Counted from the stretch's first letter, positions 48,712-61,600 are shown. The stretch: DNA of 64,000 nt from Dioscorea cayenensis subsp. rotundata (GCF_009730915.1 NC_052480.1:1364001-1428000), one strand, 5' to 3'. Numbers and translations are program-made. Notes: a model not told the origin generated them from the letters alone.

Positions 48712-51700
48712 ATGGATCTTAGCCATCACCAGTCGAATCTCTCGCTAGGGTTTAGTTCTCATCGTGCTCCGGCCTCCGAGGACTCGATTTCTCCCGGTGT
48801 TGATCCCTGTTCGAGAGCTCCCTCTGTTCCTCTCCAGCTTCTTGATCAGCAGTCTGAGAATCAGAGGGATGGGCCTGCTGGGGAGGACGAGCGTGATGAT
48901 TCTGAGGACGAGCAGAAGGAGGAGGAATTCAGGATATTGGGTTATTCGATGTGTATCAAGAGGCAACGGCGAGGGGAGTCAACATCTTCTTGTTCGTCTT
49001 CGACTTTGATCCCTTCGAAGAGGGCGAAATCGGAGCCTGATCTTGAGACGAGGCGCGCCTCTGTGCGGTCGTGGGGGCTACAACCCTTGGCCGTCGCCGA
49101 TCCTGATGTTTTTGATATCATGGAGAAGGAGAAGCAGCGGCAGGTGCGTGGAATCGAGCTCATCGCCTCGGAGAACTTCGTTTGCCGTGCTGTTCTTGAT
49201 GCTTTGGGGAGTCACTTGACGAACAAGTACTCTGAGGGGATGCCGGGATCGAGGTACTATGGTGGGAATGAATACATTGATCAGATTGAGCGCTTATGTC
49301 ATGACCGTGCTTTGGCAGCTTTTGACCTTGATTCGGAGAGCTGGGGTGTCAACGTGCAGCCCTACTCGTGCACGTCTGCCAACTTTGCAGTTTTCACTGG
49401 TCTGTTGCTTCCCAAGGATCGAATCATGGGACTCGATTCGCCATCTGGAGGCCATGTTAGCCATGGTTACTACACGCCGAGTGGGAAGAAGATATCTGCT
49501 GCTTCGATATTCTTTGAGAATTTGTCCTATAAGGTGAACCCCATGACAGGATACATTGATTATGATAAGCTGGAGGACAGGGCAGTGGATTTCCATCCAA
49601 AGATACTGATTTGTGGGGGCAGTTCTTATCCTAGGGAATGGGATTATGCAAGGTTGCGGCAGGTTGCTGATAAGTGTGGGGCTGTGTTGATGTGTGACAT
49701 GGCTCATATTAGTGGGCTTGTTGCCGCAAAGGTGTGTGCTTTCTTCTTATGTGTATGTTTATCTATATGGTTTGTGAATTTATTGAGTTTGTTCTTGGTT
49801 GAATTATTGAACTATCGATCACACTGTCCATAAATGTTCAAGCATGTGTAAAGGTTGACTTTTGTTGTCTCTGGAATTTTATTCGGTTGATATGCTAAGT
49901 GGCTGGAAGTAAGGTGATGCTCCTTGTGATTCATAGGGAACTGTAGCTATTATGTTAGCTCGTTTCTTTTTTGTGTTTGGAACTCTTTGGTATATGATAT
50001 TTGGCTGGTATCATTTATTTGATTGGTATGCCGAGCAACAAGAAGTTAAGATGATATGCCTCTGAATTCATATGGAATTCTTCTAAGCCCATTTCTTTTC
50101 GATGTGTTTGGATTTCTTTGTTGTGTGATATTTGCTTGCTATCATCTCGGCTTTGTTCATTCTTGGTCATTTTTTTTTTTATCTTAGACCAGGATAAAGA
50201 GATATGTTACAACTGTCACTGTTTAACACAAGAACTGTAGAGATTCTCAATTTTCACAATTATTGCCATATAGGTTGAAACACTTTTCAGAATAGTTCTG
50301 CTTGTTAGTGGTTTCATTGTATAGTTGCTCAATTCATTGAAAATGTTGATTGATACTGTATGTATGCCAGTCTTAATTATTGTATTTTGATGTTAATGAT
50401 TGCAGGAGTGCCTTAGTCCTTTTGATTACTGTGATATCGTTACTTCAACCACTCACAAAAGCCTTCGGGGTCCAAGGGGCGGTATAATATTTTTTAAGAG
50501 AGGAAAAAAGCCTAGGAAGCGAGGATTTTCTCTATATCAAACAGATGAAAGTGATTCATATGATTTTGAGGAAAGAATTAACTTTGCTGTCTTCCCATCG
50601 CTGCAAGGTGGTCCTCACAATAATCATATTGCTGCATTGGCAATAGCCTTAAAACAAGTAGCCACGCCTGAATACAAAGCATATATCCAACAAGTAAAGA
50701 AAAATGCTCAAGCATTAGCATCTGCTTTACTAAGAAGAAAATGCAGGTTAGTCACTGGGGGTACAGACAACCATTTGCTGCTTTGGGATCTCAGAACTTT
50801 TGGATTAACAGGTAATCATCATTCTTAATTGTTTATGTTTTTTTGTTTCACTGTGGAATGCCTTTGCCAACATGTTGTATTTTGCAATAAATCTGTTGGC
50901 CTTTTCAGTTATTTGTCTTAAAGCATTCAGCATATGAAAAAAAAGCCTTGCATTCTGCCAATGTTTCTCTATTTGCAGTTTTAAGTTTTTATATTAATTT
51001 TCAAGAAGAATTGCATAATTGTCAACCTAGATGATTTATTTTTCCTTTGCTCTGTTAAAATGTATAATAGCATCTTTACCATTTGTGATTTATTTAATTT
51101 CAATTAAAAATATTTAATTTTCTCTCTGTTGCGATCTTTAACTTCCAAGAGAGTGAAAATTAAGTTTTAAGATTTTATACTTTGCCAAGTTTTGAAGCCA
51201 ATGTGCTTATGGATTGCTTTTGGGGCAGAATAGCATTTTTAAGTTTGCAATTGTACAATCTTTAGTGTTAAATGCACAATGAATCTCTAGCGTTTCAATC
51301 CAATTCATAAGATACTTGTCTCCAATGAAATTTTCCAATTCGTAGCTTCAATGGGGTTACTTGATCAATTGGTTTATATATTCTTCTTACTGATTATCAT
51401 TGTGAACAGGTAGGAACTTCGAGAAGGTATGTGAGGCCTGCCACATCACTCTTAATAAAACTCCCATATTTGGTGAAAATGGTGCCATCTCTCCTGGAGG
51501 AATAAGGATAGGTAAGCTAGAATTTATGTTCTAATGTGAATGATACCGACTGGCCGGCTGTTGAGGACCTATTGACATCTTGCTCTCATTTGTAATTGCC
51601 TTCAGGTACTCCAGCCATGACGACAAGAGGCTGCTTGGAAGGAGATTTTGAATCGATAGCCGACTTCCTCCTCAGGGCTGTGCAAATCACAAGTACCTTG

Positions 51701-51829
51701 CAGAGGGAGCATGGGAAATTGCAAAAGGAGTTTCTTAATGGACTTAACAACAACAGGGATGTGATTGAGCTTCGGAGTCGAGTCGAGTCCTTTGCTTCAC
51801 AGTTTGCCATGCCAGGGTTCGACGTGTAA
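48712..51829 (+). CDS. Serine hydroxymethyltransferase, long SHM6/SHM7 type
   Basis: SHMT is a PLP enzyme that interconverts serine and glycine with tetrahydrofolate one-carbon units. Four exons, 48712-49731, 50406-50811, 51410-51511 and 51606-51829, give 583 residues. A ~120-residue N-terminal extension precedes the enzyme. It is acidic ([20 protein letters not shown]) and has basic patches CIKRQRRG and PSKRAKSEP that could be nuclear signals, as in the plant SHM6/7 group. The catalytic part starts near [15 protein letters not shown] and includes [44 protein letters not shown], the PLP-lysine motif [31 protein letters not shown], and [15 protein letters not shown]. No transit peptide is visible. 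All junctions are in phase and the gene looks intact. Confidence 0.96.
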
Positions 51830-52434
51830 GAACTGTTAAGAATATATAGGACCTTATATTTTTTCCTCCTCGCAGACAATGTGGTAACAAACCTGAATAG
51901 TGAATACTGAATACCTCTCAATACCTCCAATGCCCGCTTCCGCCCAAATATTTTGTAAATTTGAGTCATGTTCTTGGAATCATTATGTGCTGCAACCCCT
52001 CATTCAAGGCTTCGTGTTCTTCTGTCATCGTATATTCTTAAACCTATGTTATTTGTAAAGTTTATTATTTAAAATTTTTTGACTTGATAGACCATATTTG
52101 TTTCTCAGAGTGGGTTGGAATTTCTTTTGCATTTTCTGTTTGTGCTGTTATATTCTTTTGTCATCTTGAACCCTATCTCGTTGGAAATTTTTTAGCAATG
52201 TATGAGCTTAGGTTGCCAAAGAGAGTGATACACATTCACATGGTTTGTTTGATGTTTTGATTTAGTGATGATGTATCACTCTCTTTGTTTTATGAATATC
52301 CGAAGGTGCCAATGGAATCTACAGGCCTGTCAATGGTATCTTGACGGAGTACCTGGCCTTGTTTGTTGAGTCGAAATAGGCATGTTTATTATATACAATC
52401 TTTATTTACAAAAACATTAGGAGTGGAGTGCTCA
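51830..52434. other. SHMT 3' flank
   Basis: 3' UTR and AT-rich spacer of SHMT up to the tRNA gene. The phrase 'gtgatacacattcaca' near 52216 and 'gatgatgtatcactctcttt' near 52267 form a loose inverted pair. Nothing else is seen. Confidence 0.55.
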
Positions 52435-52507
52435 GCGCCCGTGGCCTAATGGATAAGGCGTCTGACTTCTAATCAGGCGATTGTGGGTTCGATCCCCACC
52501 GGGCGTG
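52435..52507 (+). tRNA. tRNA-Arg (anticodon UCU)
   Basis: 73 nt with no intron. Acceptor stem GCGCCCG pairs with CGGGCGT (one G-U), discriminator G. The D arm contains TGGCCTAATGGATAAGGC, which is also the A box. The anticodon loop is CTTCTAA in stem CTGA/TCAG, giving UCU. The T arm GTGGGTTCGATCCCCAC is the B box. It is of nuclear type; the plastid trnR-UCU that I recall has a different sequence, so it is not part of the nearby plastid insertion. Confidence 0.97.
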
Positions 52508-52619
52508 AGTGGTGGTTGTTTTTTTGAATTTTGATAAAATTCTTTCTTATACGACAATTTTTGATAAATTATACACCTTCTCAGAACAGATAATTTTAAT
52601 TGTTTAAATAAAATTAATA

Positions 52620-53092
52620 TGGAGATCAAACCAAATTATAGAACAGGACCTAATAAGTAATGTTCAACAAATTGGGATTCATTTATCAACAAATTTTTAT
52701 CTTCCATTTGAACTTATTTCGATAATTCTTTTAATTTCTTTAATAGGTGCAATTACTATGGCTCGTCAATAATAAATACTTAGAATTTCAAATTCTAAAT
52801 CAAATAAAAAATAGAAAGGTTTTCGTTAAATTTATTGCCAATACCCTCTTTTCTTTTGTAATTGTTCTATTTTAGTCAAGTGAATCAGTTGAATTGTTAT
52901 TCGTATTGAAATTTGATGAGGAATTAGTCAATGATGTTCGAACATGTACTAGTTTTGAGTGTATATTTATTTTCTATCGGTATCTATGGATTGATCACAA
53001 GTCGAAACATGGTTAGAGCACTTATGTGTCTTGATCTTATACTAAATTCGGTTAATATTAATCTCGTAACATTTTCTGATTTATTTGATAGT
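52620..53092 (+). other. Nuclear insertion of plastid DNA: ndhG 3' end to ndhE 5' part
   Basis: The sequence reads as plastid NADH dehydrogenase genes in plastome order. From about 52640 one frame gives the NdhG C-terminus ([20 protein letters not shown], then [10 protein letters not shown] and ITMARQ with a stop near 52770). After a 150-bp plastid-like spacer, ATG at 52931 opens NdhE ([20 protein letters not shown], then [13 protein letters not shown] and [11 protein letters not shown]). Homology ends at about 53092, in the middle of NdhE. Changes from the usual plastid protein (CLDLILNS for CLELILNA) show it is a nuclear copy (NUPT). The left edge is approximate. It is not expected to be expressed. 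Confidence 0.9.
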
Positions 53093-53791
53093 TCATGAAT
53101 ATTTATAAATATATACTTATATATATTCAAAATTTTAATAATAAAATAAATTTGTATATTATGTTACAAACTAGAGTCACCTCAAAAATTTTGATAAAAC
53201 CACCAACACAATAGTCAGATGTTAGTGAATTTATTTTTCTAATACAGGGAGTTAGAGTTTGACTATTTTTCAAAACATGATTAAATATTTAATATTAACT
53301 TATCCACATTGTAAAAAAACAACAATAACATGGTATGCATATAATTTATACGAATCGAAGAATGAGAAAAAAGTTTTTTTCATCACACAGTACGTAGGGC
53401 CTTTGATAGGATTTGAAATTCATGGGTAGCCATTTTATTAACATCATTAAAAACACCTAAATATTACTTTTTCTTAAGTTTTAAAAAAAATCTAAATTTA
53501 TACATTAATAACAAAATTAATAATAATATTTTTTAGGATCCGATAGTATTATCGGATCTTAAACAATCATCAAAAGATACCCGTGCCCGAATCCGAAAAC
53601 CCTCGTGTTTTCACGCTATTTCCATCCCGCGATTTGGAGAAAAGCGCCAAATTTTTTTCAAGCAATCAAAGCAACATCGCAGCAAAGCCCCCCGTTCGCC
53701 GCCGCGCCACTCTCGCATACCTTCGCCGAAGGGAGAGGATCTAGGTCTCCTTCTCGCCTGTTTCTCTCTCGATCTCTCCCCCAGTGGCTCA
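53093..53791. other. Spacer and APC2 leader
   Basis: AT-rich spacer to about 53560. Then comes a more GC-rich leader of APC2 with 'aaaagcgccaaattttttt', an E2F-like GCGCCAAA word at about 53644. This is a possible cell-cycle element (inference). Confidence 0.4.
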
Positions 53792-56700
53792 ATGGCGTTC
53801 GATCTCTATGCCCTTGATTCCCTTGGAAGCGACGAGATCGACGAAATCCTTAACAGCTGGGCCGGCTTCTGCGTATGCACTGATGCCATTATTAGAGGTA
53901 ATGGTGACCTCTCCGCCGGTTCCAAGCTCGCCCCTCTCGTCGCCTCGCTCTGCAAGCACGGCCTCCGCTCACTTGTTGAGGATCATTTCCTCCAAGCCCT
54001 AGAGGTTTGATATTGTTCTCTCTCACTTTTTTCGATATGATTTGGTTACCCATTCTTAAATGCGGATAAAAGACATGATTTTGTTTAATGAGTTTGGTCA
54101 TTAGAGTGTGTGGTAGTGATTATTTCAGTTGCCTCTTCGTTTTTTTTTTCTTTCAAATTTTTTGAGTTTGCTTGTTAGCTGAAATTAGCTGAATATGAAC
54201 ATCTTACATTTCTGAAGAAGGATTTCTTCTTTTTTTAATCCCTTAAGATGAATGCTTTTTATAAATCCTCTCTATTTGTCGTTGGGACTTGGGCCTCATT
54301 TGGCATATGTTTGAGATTTTGATTATATCGAGATATTTCTTCTTGTTCTTGTTCTTCTGTTTTTTAAGGCATAGGTAAGTTTTACAGATTCATTTTGACC
54401 TTACTTTGACTTTGAAGTCAGTGGGATGGAGTCTTTCACTTTGTCATCTGGACGTCTGAATTTACATGTCAATATTTTTGTTGCAGGAGACATTCAAGAC
54501 AAATGCTGTATTGATGTTTTGGCAGCATTTTGAGGCATTTCATAGTTCCTCGACATCAGAGATGCCTAATGTTCATGTATGTTAACTTGGATTCTGGTAT
54601 TCGTTGTTCTTTGCTTTTTATTCGATTGCATTATTTTTCAATTCTATAAGAGAACTCTGCTCTATAATATTTGAATCGTCCTGTGTTTGATTTATTGAGA
54701 TGCAAGTTCATATTATTTCCCTAGTTTATCTGCATACTTGAAGCCAAAAGAGCTCTTTATACTCATAGTCACTTATCAATAATCAAATACATTGCAGATT
54801 AAAGAAGATTGGCCTCAGACAGTATTGATCAAAGCATTGGAAGAGATATGCTTAGAAAAATGTTATCAAGAAAAGTGTCTTTTGATCCTGGTTCATTCTT
54901 TTCAGTCATATGAGGAGAATTTGTCATTGGAAACAGGAGATTTGAACCTTTGTGAATCCAATCTTATGTGTAGATACCAATTGATGGTATCTGCAGTCCT
55001 TCTAGCAACACTTCCTTCATATTTTCCCGGTATATGTTTCTCTTCCTGTTGTTTTCCATTTCTTTGGCATGGATTATCTTGTTGTGTATAATTTCTAGTA
55101 TATTTATATCATATTCAACTTACACTGCCTATGCTTCTTGTGACATTCTACAATGTCATGTTTTCAACATGTCTTGTATTCTCAATTGCTTTATATCTGT
55201 TCTGTTTAATGTCCTTCTTCTTGTTTTTCCTCATCAGGCACTCATACTAGATGCAGAACCATGTTTTGCATGATTGGCAGAGAGGCATAAGTAATATTCA
55301 TTGTGTTAATATTTAACATTCCCCTTTTTTTTTTTTGTGGTTCATATTATCAACATGCACTTTTTCCACTGTTTCCATTTTGTGGCTCAATTGTTTCGTA
55401 GTGTATAATACCACTAGGATGCCATGTTCTTTAAAATTTTATGCCACCCAAATCAGTATCCAGGGAGCTATAATGCTGTATTTCTGGTATGTGAGTGATC
55501 TTTCATGTGCAAGAGTTCTTAACTTTTATTCATTTTGCTTAGATGTTATTTGTTGTGTTCTGATGTAATGCTAATTTACAGGTAGTCTCACCTGGTTTCA
55601 TGCGTGTGTATGTGTTTGTTTCTTTTGGGCCTTTACAGTTTACTTATAAGTTTATCTTTTCTCTTTTGACATAGAGATACTTCGAATGTATTTCAAGAAA
55701 AAGTTAGAAGAACTAAGTACTGTGATAGCTGGAGTTAGTGATGATGTGTGTGAAAGTCAAAGTGAAATGGATATAGATGACAATTATTCTAAGAAAAATA
55801 TATCAAAGGACCACAAATTGGTGAAAGATATTGGTAAGGTTGTTCGTGATCTTAGAAGTCTTGGGTTTATGTCTATGAGTGAAGATGCTTATGCCTCAGC
55901 AATCTTTGTGCTCTTGAAGGTCAGTATGTTTTCCTAATGGATTTGATGTTATATCTTTGTTATTCAGGAGAGTCTTAGTCACTTTATTGTATTATTCTAT
56001 AATGGACATGCTGTATTTAGTGTCTTGTCATTTTATCCTTACATATTCTTATTTTCTATAGCAGAGTCAAGTGAATGACTTAGCTGGTGATGAGTACAGA
56101 AATCCTGTTCTGGAATCCATTAAGGAGTGGATTCAGGTATTCTTTTGCTTTTCAACCAATACAATATATTTAACATGTTCCATAATCTCGCTCAACAGCC
56201 TGGATTCATGTATTCTTTTTAATACTGTTAGTCTGCCAAATTCTATTAGGGCACATGTTTCCCAAGCATCTATGCAAAGATGCTGCTATGACCACAGTAC
56301 TTGGACTTTGTGATGATAGGATCATTCCTTGCAGCAGTAAAGTAAACAAACTTGAGCTGTGATTCAAACAATTTGAATAGAAAAACAGTCAGTTTACTGT
56401 ACTTATTGACCTCCAACCATCCTAATGCACTTAGTTTTTGCCAAGTTTACACTCTTATTTGTTAATGTGTAAGTGTACAAAGGTGTCCATTGGCTTTCAA
56501 TGCTGTAGTTGCATTTATTCTTTACTAAGCAATCTTTCATAGTCCAGACACAATTTCTTTTTCTGAATTTCTGCAATAGCTGTAATCCATGACTGACATC
56601 TGAAGTTTGTATTCAAAGATAATGTGTAACTTGTGTGTTGGGATGTTATTCTTTCAGCATATTTTAAATGACTACTATGTTTTGTTCAACCTATGTTCAG

Positions 56701-58963
56701 GCTGTGCCTCTCCAGTTCTTACACGCTCTCCAATTATACTTGGGTGACTCAGTGGACTATGATAATGGTTCATCAGGTCTTAAATCTCCTCTGGCTTCAC
56801 CAGTGTCTTCTTTCCCAGGTGTCAACATGCCTTCTGAATTGCTTGTCAGATGGAAGTTACGCCTTGAGTACTTTGCTTATGAAACATTGCAGGACTTGAG
56901 GATAGGAAAACTATTTGAAATTATTGTGGACTATCCTGACAGGTTTTGTTTCTTTTTTCTTTTTTCCCATGTTTTGTTAAACATAGAAGTCTGCTTTTTT
57001 ATGGTTATATGTTGTCTAATGCTTTGGCTTCTATCTATTGAGTAGGTTTACTTCATGCGGTATTTGATTTCCGAGGTTCATATCAATGTGATTGTTGCAT
57101 GCATTTGTGCTGTGAGATTTTAAGTAACCACTTATGCCAAGATAACTTGTATGATTATTTCTTCAGTATGATGACATGTTTTCGTTGCAATTAATAATTA
57201 TCTTATTATTCACTGCATCTCGGATTTGGTGATCTTATTGAAAGTTTTTGCAGCTCTCCTGCAATTGAAGACTTAAAGCAATGCCTTGAGTACACAGGGC
57301 AACATTCCAAGCTTGTTGATTCATTTATTTCTTCTTTGCGTTATCGATTGCTTACTGCTGGTGCCTCAACCAATGACATACTGCACCAATACGTATCTAC
57401 TATTAAGGCACTCAGAACCATAGACCCAACTGGTGTATTTCTTGAAACAGTTGGTGAGCCAATACGGGATTATTTGAAGGGAAGGAAAGATACTATAAAA
57501 TGCATAGTAACCATGCTAACTGATGGGAATCCTAGTGGATCTGGAAATTCAGGTGATAGTCTTCTTGAGGAGTTGAACAGGGATGTGGAAAACCAAGAGG
57601 GTGCAGATAATGATGATAACATCAACTCTGATGATAAACAAGCATGGATCAATGCTGAATGGTATATATTCTTGATAATAAAGTCTTGTGTAAAGGAACA
57701 TTGTGCCCCATTGAATGGATTTTTTGCGGATCTTATGCCCTGCCATTGTCTGGCATATTAGCAGCAGCTTCTGATTATCATTTTCCATACTTCTTTCAGT
57801 TGGGAGCCTGATCCGGCTGAGGTGGACCCAACAAAGGGTAGCAATAATAGGAGGAAGATTGACATACTTGCAATGATAGTCAGCTTAATTGGTTCAAAAG
57901 ATCAGCTGGTGAATGAGTACCGAGTTATGTTAGCTGAGAAGCTCCTGAATAAACTAGATTATGATTTTGACTCTGAGATACGGACCTTAGAGCTCCTGAA
58001 GGTTTGTGATATGTCTTCCATTGACACTTGTCCATATGCTATTTATGTTCCGAAATATTAAAAGTAAATAGGGATGTGTTTTGTTGTTTGATTCTAGTTT
58101 AATTTATTCTTTTTGTAGTTGACTTCCTGATCAAATCCTATCTAACTTATGGTCTTGTATCATCAGATACACTTTGGAGAGAGCAGCATGCAAAAGTGTG
58201 AAATTATGCTCAATGATTTGATTGATTCAAAGAGGACTAATGCTAATATTAAAGCATCTATACCGCAAACATCCCAAACTGGTACTTTGAGACTAGCTAA
58301 ATATTTTCTTCCACTGTCATTTTTATTGATCTTTAAAAAACAAGGCTATTTTTGGTTGTTATTTGTCATATGTGCAGAGCAAGGAGAAAATGATGTGTCT
58401 TTGAACCTTCTTGATGCCACCATTATATCTACAAATTTTTGGCCGCCAATCCAGGTTTGTAGTCTTACTGAAAACATAGGACAGTAGCATTAAATAATTT
58501 AAATACTCCAATATAAAAACTATTGATGAAGCCAAAAAAGAAATGACATGATGAAACATGAAATGAAGTCTGCACATTTGTCCACTGCTTGTCAACAACC
58601 GGGAATAAAATTTGCATACCTGAATTAGTTCCTAAACGATATTGCCTCTAGTGACATAAAGTCATACTGTTTTATATGAAGCTTTATTAGTTTTTGGTCG
58701 CTGGTCTTTTATTATTGTGCTGAATACTAAGAAAATAATGTTTGTGATTTTGTTTCTAAAAAAATTTGTTCTTTGACCATTATGGTTTCATTGATAAGAT
58801 TGATCTTGTGGAAGTGCAGGCGGAGTCTCTTAACATTCCCACTTCCATTGACCAACTTCTTTCTGATTATGCAAAGAGGTTTCATGATATCAAAACACCT
58901 CGCAAGCTGTTGTGGAAGAAAAATCTTGGAGCAGTAAAGGTAAGAATTTTGGACCTTCTTAAG

Positions 58964-58996
<33 letters not shown>

Positions 58997-60617
58997 TACA
59001 TAATAGGTTGCAGGTCCTTGTAAGTTCTCATTGTTGATAATTTGTTAAATATCATTTGGTTTCCTAATCATATGGCAAATGTCTTTGTTGAAAGAATTGG
59101 ATTCCTGCCATATGTTGGTAAGGTTCAATCTATTTACTAGTTTTCATTATGATTTTCAATTTCAGCTTGAACTCCAGTTTGAAGATCAAAATATGCAGTT
59201 TACTGTGGCTCCAATTCATGCAGTAATTATAACAAAATTTCAGGACCAGACAAGGTAAAATAGTTTACTTCTTTTCATTTGATTTATTCCCTCCTGGCCT
59301 TTTGCTAATTATTCTTTTGTTTCTGTAAGTTGGACTTCTAAGAATCTTGCAGCAGCTATTGGGATACCAGTGGAAACGCTCAACAGAAGAATAAGCTTTT
59401 GGGTTGGTAAGGTATGCCATTCAATCAACATCAAAATAAGATTACGTGACTTGAAATTAAAGCAGATACTATTGCTCTTTGTGTTTTTCTTTGTTGGATT
59501 TTCTCCTTGCCTTTCTTTCCTTTATATATATATTTTTTTAAAAAAGTAGATTTTAAAAGCATGCTAACTGCTTGATCCTGCCAAGGGACCATTCTGGTTT
59601 ATCTGATTATGCTACACGAAATTTATGTAGCCCTATGTGCTCTACTTTGTAGTCAGTGTAAGAAAATTCTAATGTGACTACAATTGAACATTTGCAGTCT
59701 GTTGCTTTATGTAATAAAAGTTATATTGAGCTTCTATATATAAATAGTGAATACTAAGATGACAAATCAAGTTCATACCCATTTTTGTGATACACAGAAT
59801 TTGAATTTTAGCGCTTCTTATGCATTCTCTATTACAAAATATAAATGGTTTTTGGTGAAGATTTCATTCTTCTTTTGAATCATTTTGTCATTAAATTCCT
59901 GTTGGAGTTTCCTTGATTACTATTTAATGCATCATTGCTGTATATTTTCAGTGATCTACTGCTTATTGTTGTTTATGTCCTTTGGATATGTTCACTCAGG
60001 GAATCCTTGCAGAATCTGTAGGAACTGCAAGTAATGACCATGTCTTTACTATTGCTGATGGCATGATAGATGCAAACAGAAATGGTATAACTAATGGTAA
60101 CTCTGAAGAATTATCAATGGCTGATGAGGAAGGTGACAATTCTGTGGCCTCTGTTGAGGAGCAATTGCAGAAGGAAATGACTATATATGAGGTTTGAGCA
60201 TCACTGGCCATTTCTTTTCATCTGTTGTTAATTCCATCACCTTCTTTAGTGGCATGACCCTTTACCTTTAGTTAATCTCTTTCATCTGAAATTTGTATCA
60301 TATCGTTTTGTCACAGAAATTCATCATCGGGATGCTTACAAACTTTGGCAGCATGGCACTAGATCGGATACATAACACTTTGAAGGTCCATGTTTTAATA
60401 ATGAATTTTCCAAACAGAATTTAGCTAATTTCTGCTATAATGTTCTTCCAACAAGAGACCTGGCTCTTACTTACTCTTACTCCCCCTCCTGCAGATGTTT
60501 TGTGTGGCTGAACCTGCTTATGACAAATCTCTCCAACAACTGCAGAGTTTTTTATCTGGACTAGTATCTGAAGAAAAGTTAGAGATGAAGGATGGTTTGT
60601 ACTTTCTGAAGAAGTAA
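53792..60617 (+). CDS. APC2: Anaphase-promoting complex subunit 2 (cullin-like)
   Basis: APC2 is the cullin-like scaffold that with APC11 (RING) forms the catalytic module of the APC/C ubiquitin ligase in the nucleus. Sixteen exons, all in phase: 53792-54004, 54487-54576, 54798-55029, 55675-55919, 56065-56136, 56701-56942, 57254-57661, 57800-58001, 58167-58281, 58378-58454, 58820-58939, 59166-59254, 59330-59411, 60000-60191, 60317-60385 and 60495-60617. They total 856 residues, near the plant norm. The N-terminal part binds other APC subunits. The cullin homology region includes WEPDPAEVDP, VNEYRVMLAEKLLNKLDYDF, MQKCEIMLNDLIDSKR, STNFWPPIQ and KLLWKKNLGAVKLELQFED. The C-terminal winged helix ends EEKLEMKDGLYFLKK. 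Intron 11 has a (TTA)n tract (58962-58995). No break is seen. Confidence 0.97.
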
Positions 60618-60964
60618 GCGTGGAGTGAATTGTCCACCGGTATTTCCAAAAACCAGCAAAAATAAGAAAGGAAAAAGGGTAAAAGACGGGATTAATTTAT
60701 TTGCTAATGGTGTGCGGATATCTGAACCGAACTTTTGTACATGTTAGAGAGGATGTGGGTGAGACAAATAAGGTTGTGAAGAGTTCTTTATTGCAAATGT
60801 TATCGACTTACCATGAAGCCTACAGCTTAAGAAGCAGAAAAGAAGGATGATTTGAAGGTATTAATTATCAAATTTCAAGTTTTGCTCTCTTGCCAATGTA
60901 TTATGGATATTCATGATTACAAGATTTAGTTTTCCTACTTGCTGCAGGTTTAAGACAAGATTCT
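60618..60964. other. Convergent 3' region of APC2 and DUF688-like gene
   Basis: 347 bp between two tail-to-tail stop codons. It must hold both 3' UTRs, so the transcripts may overlap. No other feature is seen. Confidence 0.5.
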
Positions 60965-61600
60965 CTATAAAAGCCCACTTGCTGCAAGCTCCGCCTCAGC
61001 TGTTATGAGCATTCGCTCAAATGATGATGGAGATGATACTGATGAGTTCGACAAAGCAACCATCCCAACTCCAGAAAACAATTTCTTGTCATCCTTGCGT
61101 CGTAGGGGTGGCATAGCAAAACAACCTTGTGAGACAGTTGCTGAAGTGGTGGCAATTACCTTAGATGATCTCTCTGCTCGGTTATTACCATGCCATTTGG
61201 ACGCAGACTGTGGTGAAGAAGAAGCAACTAGATTACGCTGTTTGGACAGAGACTTCGACGGTGAAACAGGGAATGCAGAAGGTGGTGGAGAAAAAGCAAA
61301 TAGATCGTGCCGTTTCGACACAGAAGGTGGTGGAGAAAAAGCGAATAGATTATGCCGTTTCGACTCAGAAGGTGGTGGAGAAAGAGTGAATAGATTATGC
61401 CGTTTGGATGGAGACGGAGATGGAGAGCTGCTACGCATAATTGAACCTTCAGATAGAGCTGGAATTCGGGACGGTGGAAGTCTGAGCTTCGACAGCATTG
61501 GTGGAGTACTGATTTTGTGATCAGGTTTGGCTATCCCTGGCCTTATCTCCCACTTGAATGGTACAGAACCTGGTCTCTTGAAGGAGTCATCTATCTCCAT
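60965..61600 (-). CDS. DUF688-like plant protein with internal repeats
   Basis: A single exon of 211 residues, ATG at 61600 and stop at 60965. The N-terminus RPGSVPFKWEIRPGIAKP resembles the conserved opening of plant DUF688 proteins of unknown function. A Ser/Pro-rich middle follows with a 15-residue unit, SKRHNLFAFSPPPSV, repeated about three times (the underlying 45-bp repeat is at about 61275-61410). Next comes CFAMPPLRRKDDKK, and an acidic/alanine C-terminus ends it. It has no signal peptide or membrane segment. A TATA-like ctttataaag lies about 40 bp upstream (61642-61651 on this strand). It is convergent with APC2. A 171-codon frame on the opposite strand is an antisense shadow. Function unknown. 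Confidence 0.78.
   Translation of the reverse strand: MEIDDSFKRPGSVPFKWEIRPGIAKPDHKISTPPMLSKLRLPPSRIPALSEGSIMRSSSPSPSPSKRHNLFTLSPPPSESKRHNLFAFSPPPSVSKRHDLFAFSPPPSAFPVSPSKSLSKQRNLVASSSPQSASKWHGNNRAERSSKVIATTSATVSQGCFAMPPLRRKDDKKLFSGVGMVALSNSSVSSPSSFERMLITAEAELAASGLL

Noticed and set aside
52432-52629. 65-codon minus-strand frame with GGDRTHNRLIRSQTPYP
   Set aside because: It is the known translation artefact of the complement of a tRNA gene.
61005-61520. 171-codon plus-strand frame
   Set aside because: It is the antisense shadow of the DUF688-like gene, whose minus-strand frame has a conserved family motif at its start.
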